Shown in pieces: positions 55,520 to 64,000 of a stretch of DNA of 64,000 nt (position 1 is its first letter; every line of letters starts with the position of its first letter). The position numbers and the translations under genes are program-made. Source of the stretch: Pomphorhynchus laevis (taxonomy: Eukaryota; Acanthocephala; Palaeacanthocephala; Echinorhynchida; Pomphorhynchidae); contig WNNJ02001108.1 in the NCBI GenBank assembly GCA_012934845.2, forward strand, positions 62,001-126,000. The letters are read 5' to 3'. The notes below the pieces were generated by a model, which did not search any database, was not told the origin of the DNA, and saw only the letters and a list, made by a program, of their open reading frames with translations.

Positions 55520-57180
55520 AGCTCGTTTCTTGTTTTTATAACCTTCGGAAGAATTCAAAATATAAATTATGGACAATATATAACAATTTCGCATCAAGAA
55601 AAAAGATATCATTTTGCACACTTTCCTTATCTATGAAACTAAAATGATGGTCATCTCAGATTGCGGTCAAAAGAGGTTCCTGACTCTTTGATTTTATAAT
55701 AAAGTAAATCATAGTATTTTCAATACATCAGTGACTGATCATTGGCAAGTACATATATGATGTATTTGATATTTAAAGTATGCATTTTGTTTTCGTTCAC
55801 TTTCGTTATTCTGCGCATATTCAAATTATGTGCTTTAAAATGCAACAATTCTTTATTTTTTATGTAAAATATAAGCATCCGAATTCAGTGATAAAAATAT
55901 ATGAAATAATAAAATCAAACGATTAAAAAATGAAAGATAAATGTTGAATAGAATATATGGAGAGCGTATGATTTTACATACTTTATGATTTTTAAATCTG
56001 TAATCCAAGCTAACTTCTTGGTTTTATAACCTTCGGAAGAATTCAAAATATAAATCATTTACAAAACTTTTGACAATTAAAACGAGACAAATAAATTCAT
56101 CGCTTTTGCATATTTTCCTGATTTATAAAACTTAAATAATCGTCATTTGTGATTACAGCCATAAAACGTTCATGGCTGTTTGATCTTATAAGGAAGCAAA
56201 TCGAACTATTTTCTACACAGTAGCGACATTGATTATTGGCAAATACGGATATTTAGTATTTGAGATGCTAAAGTATGCATTTCGCAATCGTTTATTTCAT
56301 TATTCTGCGCATATTAAATGTATGCGTTTTAAAGTTTTAAAGTTCAGTGATAAATAAATGTTCTAACAAATTAAAAGTTAAAAAATTGAAGATATACATA
56401 ATCGCGAATAAGTTACAAACACGACCATATATGTGCGAGGCGCGTGTGATTTTACATATAATTCTATTTTAGTTTGCTGGCGAAATCCATTCGATAAAAA
56501 GCTTAAGACAATATTTTCTTTAAATTTTTGATGACGCAGTCGTCCCCATGAGACAGTTTATGACGAAAATATTTCCTCGAAGAATTTGAGTGAAAAATAA
56601 GACTTTATTTAAAAATTTGACTTCTAATTCCAATGTGTTTCTGATGACGTTGCATCAAATATAATTTTATATTTCTTCATGTAATTATTTTTCTAAAGAT
56701 GCAGTATAAACAAAATGTTGACAAAATATGTTCTAATAATGACAATTATCATTTTTTTTAATTTTAAATAAATTCAAAATAAAATTATCGACAGAACTTT
56801 TGCCGATTTAGATTGGACAAATAAATTCATGGATTTTGTACATTTTCTTTATTAAATAAATTAATAACTTAATAAATTAATTTTTATCTCAGATTACGGT
56901 CATAAATGGTTCCTCCCTGTATGATTTTATAAGGAAGCAAATCGAATTATTTTCTGTACTGTTACGACATTGATTATTGGCAAATACAAATATTTTGTTT
57001 TTGTGATGTTAAATTATGGATTTTGATTTAATTTATTTTCATTATTCTGCGCATATTAAATGTATGCGCTTTAAATTTTTAAAATTCTTTATTTTTTAAT
57101 TGAAAAGATGAGTATACGAGTTCAGGGATAAATACATGTAATAATAAACCAAACGATTAAGAATTGAAGATGCATATCAG
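55520..57180. repeat. Three diverged tandem units of roughly 400 bp
   Basis: Units at about 55520-55960, 56005-56400 and 56750-57180 share ordered blocks: TATAACCTTCGGAAGAATTC (first two), TTATTCTGCGCATATT and ATTGGCAA(A/G)TAC (all three). No coding frame. They appear to be an old tandem or serially inserted non-autonomous element. Confidence 0.65.
56407..56550. repeat. Direct repeat copy 2
   Basis: Second copy of 55191-55345, about 1.2 kb away in the same orientation. Its CTGATGA core is changed. The pair brackets two of the three roughly 400-bp units. Confidence 0.7.
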
Positions 57181-57327
57181 GCCAAAATATGTTCTAATAA
57201 TGACAGTTATCATTTATCTTTCTCAGCAATATTCAAGAACACGAAGTTTTGCCAACATTAAAACGATTGAAAGAAGCAAGATATTCTATCTTTTATATAA
57301 ATAATAATATCTGAAATAAATAATCAT

Positions 57328-57364
57328 TATCAACAACGTAAACATTTAGTTTACGTTGTTGATA
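57328..57364. repeat. Snap-back palindrome, 16-bp arms
   Basis: Arms 57328-57343 (TATCAACAACGTAAAC) and its complement 57349-57364, spacer ATTTA. It marks the left edge of the viral polymerase fossil. Confidence 0.85.
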
Positions 57365-57379
57365 AGGAGATTTTCTTCC

Positions 57380-58190
57380 AACGATGTGTTAGAAGAAGAT
57401 TCTAGAAACTTCACGTTTAGAATAAATATTTCGCCTGCCCGAGAAAGGCAAACATATAACACCATCATCGATCATTGCGAGCACTATTGCTGCTTCATCC
57501 TGCCTGATAATCCCCAGGCGTTTACCTTCTGAGATACAAAAGTATGCGACATGGACATGTAGCATTGTATCCATGCTGCCGGTGAAACCCTGGAACATCC
57601 CAGCTTTAGCATTGGCAGACTTTATCCATCCTCTTTTATTAATGATTACCTCAATTTTATCCCATAAAGTCTCAATTTTGTAATTTCCGGTAACATTGGT
57701 AGTCTCGAGGATATACCTGTGGTGGTGCATGAACTTTTCACAAATATCGTTTGGAGACCAGCCACACACATCTAAGCTTATAACGACTGCTCTGTGATCA
57801 GATGATAGGGCTTCAATAATCCTATTTATACTCCTGCTTAAATTGTCAGAGCCTTTGCGCATTGTTGAGGCCTCATATAGCTAGCCGATGGAACATCAGC
57901 TCTGTCAAATTCAGCAGTAACTTCTCTTAGCATATCGTTGGCACTATATGTCTCACGAGTCATACGATAAATATTACTATCAGGTAATATATGTGTCACA
58001 ACACCCACGTCCTAGAACCAATTCTCAATCCTATTTTCTAAGTTGAAGAAGTTTGTTATGCGTACACGGCCTCTGCATTGTTCAGTCAAAGCGTTAACAC
58101 GCTTTGTTTTGATGTCATGATAAGTGTTTGAGTTGATGAAATGGGTACCATCAACTTGATCTATGAATAATGCATCACGTTAATATATCA
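57380..58190 (-). other. Endogenous RNA-virus polymerase (L) fossil, Qinviridae-like
   Basis: The 157-codon stretch 57389-57862 carries the RdRp palm in order: motif A VVISLDVCGWSPNDICEKF, motif B GMFQGFTGSMDTMLHVHVAY and motif C AIVLAMIDDGVICLPF. The A motif with W-S and the QG...S...H B motif fit negative-strand RNA-virus L proteins; IDD instead of GDN, SDD or GDD in motif C is, as I recall, a mark of qinviruses. Upstream L-like sequence continues to about 58190. It is a fragment of a much larger protein, with a few breaks. It has no LTR and no RT, so capture by retroelement machinery is likely. Confidence 0.6.
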
Positions 58191-58199
58191 TCAAGTCCC

Positions 58200-58700
58200 G
58201 GTCTTTAATCCATATTTAAGGTCTACAAATAATTGTATAAAGTCAGTAAGCCCTTTCTATGTTATTAAAATATCGAAATATTTATAATACTTTCACAGTG
58301 GTTTACTGCAACTGCAAAGAGTTCAATCGTATTTATATGCTTCTAAAACTCTCGGGATTGCGCGCCAATTTTTCTGGAGTGTTTGCATTGTGAAAATTGG
58401 CAACGATCTCACAAATGATTTTTAATGGCTGTGAATAAAATGACTGAATTATGATGTTTGTATTATTTATAATTCGATACCTTGATTGAAAGAACTTTTT
58501 CTATTTTGAATTACAATCAATTCATATTTACATATATATTTTATAGGATTTTATATTTATCTTAATTAAAAAATTTAAATTTTTACAATAAAAAGTATTT
58601 TAAAATATGACAGGATTTAATTTGACACTTGTCTACTGCAACTGTCAAAAGATCGATTGACTTACGGCGGTTAAAACTCTTAGATCTAGCCGTAGATTAT
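58200..58700. other. Non-coding AT-rich stretch
   Basis: No gene recognised between the viral fossil and LINE remains. Confidence 0.35.
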
Positions 58701-58739
58701 TTATTATTTATAATAACATTTATTATATTATTTATCGCA

Positions 58740-59600
58740 TTCCAGGTTATTGAATTAATCAGTAACTGTCAGAGTTTTTTAAATCTGTCAGAGTTTGTCA
58801 ATAATATCGCAGGCTGCAAAATTCGGATTGAAGTTGCACCCAATAATCAAATCATGGGAATATTCAATACTTACACCGAGGTTGAATAAAGTCGAGAAAA
58901 TTGACAATATGCTTTACACAGCCATATAGGAATCCCACCTACATGACGACCCGATGTTGAATCAATGCAAGATTTTCAACTGTATACATTGAGATAAGAG
59001 TGAAATTAGACATTGTAAATGTTTAAAGCAATGTCACTGCATCAAACTGCCGGAAATATTGTTCTATACCCAAATTTAAGAGATATTGTAGCACTTCGAC
59101 GTTAAACAAAATAATTCTTATAGAAATCAGTGAACTGTTCAAACGATCATCAGCATACCCATGATCTCGAATTTGCCAATCTTTTGAGGAAGGCATTCAT
59201 CTAACTATCATATTGTATTCTGTTAAATCGCATTTCTGCCTGTTGAACTTAGCATCTCTTGACTGGGTATCAATTTTAGAGTGAACTTTACGATCTTACA
59301 GTGGCGAGTAAAGAATCTGGTAAAAGGCTGCGTTACTGTAACCGCTTTCAATTTCTGTCTAAGTAAATTTCTCCTCTTTCTATCTTGTGCATTCAGATCT
59401 GGAAAAATGAAAACCCCACTAAACTGAACAGAATCCCTAAGTTGATACTTATTCCTCAATATCATCTGAACCAAATATTTAGCTAGAGTTGCTTCTAACC
59501 AAGGGGGCGATTTATCAGATTTCAAGGGTAATGGGTTAACCATCTTGATAAAGTTTTTACTAAGAACTACTCCCATGACTTTAGATACTCGATGAAGAGT
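58740..59600 (-). pseudogene. LINE ORF1 end and endonuclease start, decayed
   Basis: 59223-59576 contains FSGVFIFPDLNAQDRKRRNL, LRQKLKAVTVTQPFTRFF, comparable with FHNAYVSPDLSPPEVKALKLLRKQL in ORF1 at 30581-31144. Further 3', near 58790-58860, minus translation gives HDLIIGCNFNPNFAACDIID, an endonuclease GDFN-like loop with Cys for Asp. The plus frame at 58629-58889 is its shadow. Heavily broken. Confidence 0.45.
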
Positions 59601-60137
59601 ATTCGTGTCATCATATACATTCCGTAAAAAATATTGTTTCTAGCTCTGAAAGCCGTATCACTGATTGATTTCGGAATAGCATTTATGATAATCCAGTAAT
59701 ATCTGCGTTTGTTGTGGCTAATAGAGATTTTTAAACCTAAACACGGGCCATTCGTGGCAAAGACTGATTGGCTACGTCAGCCCATTATTGTGTCTGTTCT
59801 TCCGGAATAGATCTTACTGTATTCGTCGCTCGAAGAATATCTAGTTGCTTCCGTGACTCTACGATAATCAACTTACAATATTTCAACTCTTCCGAAAGCG
59901 TACCTATCGTGTTGGACGCGCAGTCGTTAGAATGTCAGGAATAATAATTCTAACAAGAACCGGGCAATCATCAACTGAATAAGGTATAAAACGTTCAGCG
60001 TAATAATTGTCATCTTTGCTACCCGGATAAATGAAACGTTCTGATGAGGAACCATATTTTCAGAAAATTTTGAAGTAAAACAGTTTCAAATCACTTGAGT
60101 TAATATTGCTTTTTGAAACTAGAGAAATTCTCTTATT

Positions 60138-60251
60138 TCAGCAATGTGGAACAATACAATTTACACAAGTACGAACCTCCCGCACACATTTGCAGGCCTT
60201 ACACTTTGCTGTTGAGCTGTTACACGCACAACATCTACCCGAATTATCCAT
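60138..60251 (-). CDS. Cys-rich mini-ORF, third copy
   Basis: A 37-codon frame from ATG at 60251 to TGA at 60138: MDNSGRCCACNSSTAKCKAC, then KC, a CVNC and a final PHC. The same spacing of Cys, the AKCK block and C-x-N-C occurs at 5598-5708 and 8605-8745. No RT follows it here; LINE ORF1-like sequence lies 3'. It may be a stranded 5' end of an RLE-type LINE. Confidence 0.45.
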   Translation of the reverse strand: MDNSGRCCACNSSTAKCKACKCVREVRTCVNCIVPHC

Positions 60252-60395
60252 CCTGAAAGCAATCGATATAATCTGGACGTTAAGCTATTCCTAACTGTGA
60301 TCGAAATGCGAAAGCACAGCAACCATTTGCTTCTCCTTGATACGCGCACCTCAGGACATACACAGAACGTACGACTTATTGAAAGCCAACAGACT

Positions 60396-60495
60396 CTTCG
60401 TAAGTTGTCGTTGTTCGTAGTTGTCGTTGTTCGTAGGTTGTCGTTGTTCGTAGGTTGTCGTTGTTCGTAGGTTGTCGTGGTTCGTACGTTGTCGA
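60396..60495. repeat. 17-bp minisatellite
   Basis: Five to six copies of GTTGTCGTTGTTCGTAG with small variants. Confidence 0.9.
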
Positions 60496-60679
60496 ACTGT
60501 TTATTTTATCTCTCAAAATGTATTTATTACCAAATACTTTTAACCAGTTGTAGTAGTAAAAGTAATATTTTTTATTTAAAAATAATAAATTGAACCCGCT
60601 TAAGCATCGTGTACCCCTACATCTTTCGACAACGCGATCTTGTGGTTTAGACGTTTCTTACAGAGAAGTCAATTGTGCA

Positions 60680-60886
60680 TTGAGTTTGCAATGCCCATCC
60701 CTCCACCATTCGGCCACGGTGGCATCTGTTCTGAACACTAAACAGCATCATCTTACGCTTTACACCGTATTTGTTGTTTTACATTGAGTTTGCAATGCCC
60801 ACCCCTCCACCATTCGGCCACGCGAGCATCTGTTCTGAACACTAAACATCATCATTTTCCTCTTTACACCGTATTTGTTATTTTAC
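60680..60886. repeat. Tandem duplication of about 105 bp
   Basis: 60680-60784 and 60785-60886 share GAGTTTGCAATGCCCA, CCACCATTCGGCCACG and TTTACACCGTATTTGTT with about ten differences. Confidence 0.85.
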
Positions 60887-61180
60887 TAAAACGTTTGATT
60901 GCATAGATCGGAAATAATCTTTTAAGAGTTAATATATGTGATGATACTACAAGTGACAGCAAATCATGTGCATAAGGAATTTTAAAACATCATTATGTTC
61001 AAGACTTTGAGGTATTCAATTCTTTAGTTGTTTTACCCAAAAAATGGAATACATAAGGGAAATCTTATAAACCCCCTCTTCTTTTGCTTTTTTGTTCGAT
61101 ATCCCGGGGTACATAACATAGTCATGCGCATCATGTATTCGATATGCGGATTATTTAGCTATCATTTCGTCTAATGTCTA
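60887..61180. other. Non-coding stretch
   Basis: Nothing recognised. Confidence 0.3.
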
Positions 61181-61184
61181 TAAT

Positions 61185-61660
61185 ATCCAGTTCAGTTTGA
61201 ATCATTTTGAAACCATTTGCGAGAAGAATGACATATTTGCAAATGCAGAGAAGACTAAGATGATGAAATTCAGAGCAGGCGGTCTAATGTCTCGTCTTGC
61301 TTATTTTATATACAAGTCAGTACATTTAGAGTTTGTAACGGGATTTATTTATCTTGGTTTTACCTTGACTTCACGCTGGACCTTTGCAGATAATATTAAT
61401 AATATTGCTTGTGATATTATAGTATATATACTCTATATTTTGTATATATAGTTCGCATTTCCGCATCCCTTACCCTCTTGACTCTCGTCAGTTTTGACAC
61501 AGTTGCAGATATTGTCCTTTGGGGCATTGTGGGACAGATTTGGATGGTTCGGCAGATTATCTCAGAGCAGCTACACAAATCTGAAATTCAGGACCTGGCG
61601 AGGGAATTATGAACTTTGAAGAAGATTACGGTACCAAAGAAACGGTTGAGGAGGTACAGG
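61185..61660 (+). pseudogene. LINE RT C-terminal fragment
   Basis: Plus frame 61197-61451: CEKNDIFANAEKTKMMKFRA, then SVHLEFVTGFIYLGFTLTSR, the segment after RT motif C (N-x-x-KTK-M-F and the FxYLG box). A further piece near 61480-61560 resembles the ...LWGxxGQ part that follows. It is an RT family different from the others, perhaps RTE- or Jockey-like. 5'-truncated. Confidence 0.6.
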
Positions 61661-61699
61661 TACCACTGTCATTGTTACGGATAACTGACTGTTAAATAT

Positions 61700-61887
61700 G
61701 AAAATACGGCGACAGTTAATTGTTAAACATTCCTAGATAAAAATAATGCGAACCAAAAATTAATATTAAATTAAATATTAATTTTATTAAACACAATTAA
61801 ACCAGTTGTTTTAAACTCGCAAAGAATACAAAACTCAAATCTTACATTGAAGGTTCATTCCACGGCAAGCTGATATTGATATCTATT
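61700..61887. other. Non-coding stretch
   Basis: Nothing recognised. Confidence 0.3.
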
Positions 61888-62175
61888 TCATGTAGCTCGG
61901 AATTTGCTGGTATCCTATAGAGAACAATGAATATTATCAGATAAAAGTGATAGCATCATTATACAGCTTTCGTAATCGTGTATCAACACCGATGTCGTAT
62001 CGTTGTATATCCTTCAGCGGGTTATTATTTTTCATGTAGCTCGAAATTTGCTGGTATCCTATAGAGAACAATGAATATTAACAGATAAAAGTGATAGCAT
62101 CATTATACAGCTTTCGTAATCGTGTATCAACACCGATGTCGTATCGTTGTATATTCTTCAGCGGGTTATTACTTA
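61888..62175. repeat. 144-bp tandem duplication
   Basis: 61888-62031 and 62032-62175 differ at only a handful of positions (e.g. CTCGGAATT against CTCGAAATT). Recent local duplication in non-coding DNA. Confidence 0.9.
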
Positions 62176-62570
62176 AATCCTTTTAAAAACATAATAGGCA
62201 ACAACATGAAAAAAGGTTGTTAAAGGTCAATCATTATTAAATGATTAAATATGCTAGTTATCTGTCAGTGTACAAGTTGTATACGCAGAACACATACGAT
62301 TAGTATTATCGATATGTACTTTGATTTATATTAGCGTAACACATCCTACCTTCGGATATCTCAATTTGTCAATGTCGAAGATAAACACTCACTTTAAAAC
62401 ACTATTCTCTAAATTTTCGTTCCTATGGTATATTACATGCCTTCGTCATAATTAGCAAAATTCGTATTTCATGCTTATTATTATCTTTTAACAAAGTCAA
62501 TAAAAGAAAATTAAATTTACAAATAAAATAAAGTACCAACATGCGTTGCGAAAGGCGTGTAAGTTGCAGC
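62176..62570. other. Non-coding AT-rich stretch
   Basis: No gene seen; possibly the 3' UTR of the PLE fragment to its right. Confidence 0.3.
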
Positions 62571-62575
62571 ATCGT

Positions 62576-63040
62576 TTAACCTCCTTTAAATTCGTTTATC
62601 GGTAATAATAAATTGGTATCTGCTTTATTATTCGTAAAAACGTTTTTCGTTTTTAGGAAATATGCTTCATAGATTAATCGTTTATGGTAGTTGTTCTCAA
62701 TACGTAAAGCACGGGTATTACCAAAGTCGATCACGTGATTTTTAGAGATGCTGTGTTCAACAAGTGCGCTCACACTCAGTTAACCTGAGAGATTTTTCCG
62801 ATGTTGGTCAAATCTTGTTTTAAGGGGCTTTCCAGTCTGGCATTTATAAACCTGTTTGCACGAGTCGCATGGGATTTCATAAACCTTTGCACTTTCATAA
62901 GTGGGTTTAATTTTAAAGTAGGTTATAAGTCGCGGCATTCTTCTGTTGAACAGTACGATTCTGTTATGTGAAGAACTAATTTTTGCAAACACAATCTTGA
63001 ATTTTTTATTAGTCTTATAGTTAATGAATGAGACACCGTA
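62576..63040 (-). mobile_element. Penelope-like element 3' end (GIY-YIG endonuclease)
   Basis: Minus strand: KVYEIPCDSCKQVYKCQTGK, PLKTRFDQHRKNL (GIY-YIG-type core; here VYEI and YKC stand where GIY and YIG usually are), then SALVEHSISKNHVIDFGNTR and NYHKRLIYEAYFLKTKN, the typical PLE C-terminus. The RT is absent. It differs from the PLE at 27-32 kb in composition. Broken and 5'-truncated. Confidence 0.75.
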
Positions 63041-64000
63041 GTAGGCTAAACTATAAGCATTACGCTTAACTATATTGTTGCTGGCAAAGTAAACCTGACG
63101 AGGTGAAGGAGCAAAGACACGTCCGTACCGACTCAAATCGTCTCCACTAATTGAAAAATGGTTCCAAGAAGTACTCATAGACAGAGCAACACTCGCAGAA
63201 ATCCACACTGACATATCGGAAAGATGCAGATCACTGAGGCCAAATAGATCAGCAGCTTCATCCACTGTCCAATCTTCGACAGGAGAAATGAACTTCTGCA
63301 GAAAAATAAGAAGGGAATTACTGAAATACGGTCGTGGCCATTCGGACGCGCGCCACTCATACGTTGCAAGGAAAGCTTGTCCCGCTCCAGCTGCCAATCT
63401 AGGAGTCCATCTATTAAAATACATAGCAGCGCGAATTTTACCAGCAACCACAAAACGACAATCATGACGATGTGCAGCCATCCTAGCCAAAGCATTCTTT
63501 ACTTGAGCAGCGGTAATAGCACCCATATTTGGTATAGCGGGTGCATTTGGAAAACACATCCCTATAGGAATGGCAGGAATATGAAACTCATCTAATAAGC
63601 AGACGCGCTGATTGGCTGGCATAACTGGAGTAGCTAGCCTGGGCAGTCCATTAGCTATCATCCAGAATATGCGCAAGTCGTCAACATGGAAGGAATCTGT
63701 GAATATTACAAGGCTATTGTTGGCAATCAAGTTATACAGGCGGCACCAGTTATTATCAGCATCTGCAGGCACTGGTCGCCAGCTAAGCAGCTCCACAACA
63801 TCGTTTTCAACTTGTGGGTATTGTGGGATGACTGCTTGCTCTTCCATCCAGTAAATATGATAGAAGAGCAGCCAGCCCATAGTATACCAAGTAGTAGTAT
63901 CGTACCAGTCCAAACCAATTTGCATTATAGGCATTAGTAGCGTAGCCACTTCTATGTCAACTCCCAATCGAGCTTGAACTAAAGATTGAGCAGCCCGCAA
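63041..64000 (-). other. Long open frame, unrecognised, capsid-like; runs off the window
   Basis: About 320 codons without a stop, continuing beyond 64000 and, at its 3' side, directly into the PLE endonuclease frame. Features: Trp- and Ala-rich helices (LGVDIEVATLLMPIMQIGLD, WYTMGWLLFYHIYW), VVELLSWRPVPADADNNWCR, ITAAQVKNALARMAAHRHDC and RASEWPRPYFSNSLLIFLQK. GC and Ala content stand out from the surrounding AT-rich DNA. No RT, protease or nuclease motif is present. A capsid protein of a toti-like dsRNA virus captured in the genome is my best guess from composition only; a host protein is possible. Confidence 0.35.

Overview
The window is AT-rich eukaryotic, almost certainly invertebrate, repeat-dense DNA. 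I found no intact host gene, rRNA, tRNA or CRISPR array. Nearly everything recognisable is a mobile element or its debris: non-LTR retrotransposons of at least five families, a Penelope-like element (PLE), Ty3-type LTR fossils, one DNA transposon of the Merlin/IS1595-like group, tandem repeats and a few virus-like fossils. Nothing here fixes the species. An arthropod or another small invertebrate is plausible from the element mix, but this is inference.

Layout. 0.2-15.6 kb: five minus-strand copies (A-E) of one non-LTR family lie head to tail. The family has an N-terminal Cys-rich module, an RT, a zinc knuckle and a C-terminal restriction-like endonuclease (RLE). A 2.5-kb L2/CR1-like LINE sits inside copy A, and pieces of two apurinic-endonuclease (APE) LINEs lie between D and E. 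15.8-17.9 kb: ORF1 and endonuclease of a CR1-like LINE. 18.1-19.5 kb: rearranged L2-like fragments in alternating orientation. 19.5-26.8 kb: mosaic of Ty3-type fossils. 26.8-32.3 kb: a PLE split by a near-complete L2-like LINE (27.5-31.1 kb). 32.4-33.3 kb: unrecognised, possibly virus-like fossil. 33.4-34.6 kb: LINE ORF1 with a PHD-like finger. 34.7-36.6 kb: diverged interspersed repeats. 36.6-37.5 kb: a second copy of the 12.3-13.1 kb segment. 38.5-40.9 kb: decayed CR1-like LINE. 40.9-42.9 kb: 20-bp satellite with higher-order structure. 42.9-49.9 kb: two or three copies of an ORF1-zinc-knuckle plus APE LINE. 50.76-52.05 kb: Merlin-like transposon with perfect 8-bp target-site duplications. 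52.5-54.3 kb: LINE with a YLDD RT. 54.9-57.2 kb: 18-bp minisatellite and diverged tandem units. 57.4-58.2 kb: RNA-virus polymerase fossil resembling Qinviridae or related negative-strand viruses. 58.7-60.3 kb: LINE ORF1, endonuclease and Cys-module fragments. 61.2-61.7 kb: LINE RT fragment. 62.6-64.0 kb: PLE GIY-YIG endonuclease joined in frame to a long unrecognised, possibly capsid-like ORF that runs off the window.

The parts do not form a host pathway. They record repeated insertion, nesting and local rearrangement. The points most worth a second look are the viral polymerase fossil with an IDD motif C, the long open capsid-like frame at the right edge, the head-to-tail RLE array with its small Cys-rich module, and at least ten short near-perfect snap-back palindromes, several at element junctions.
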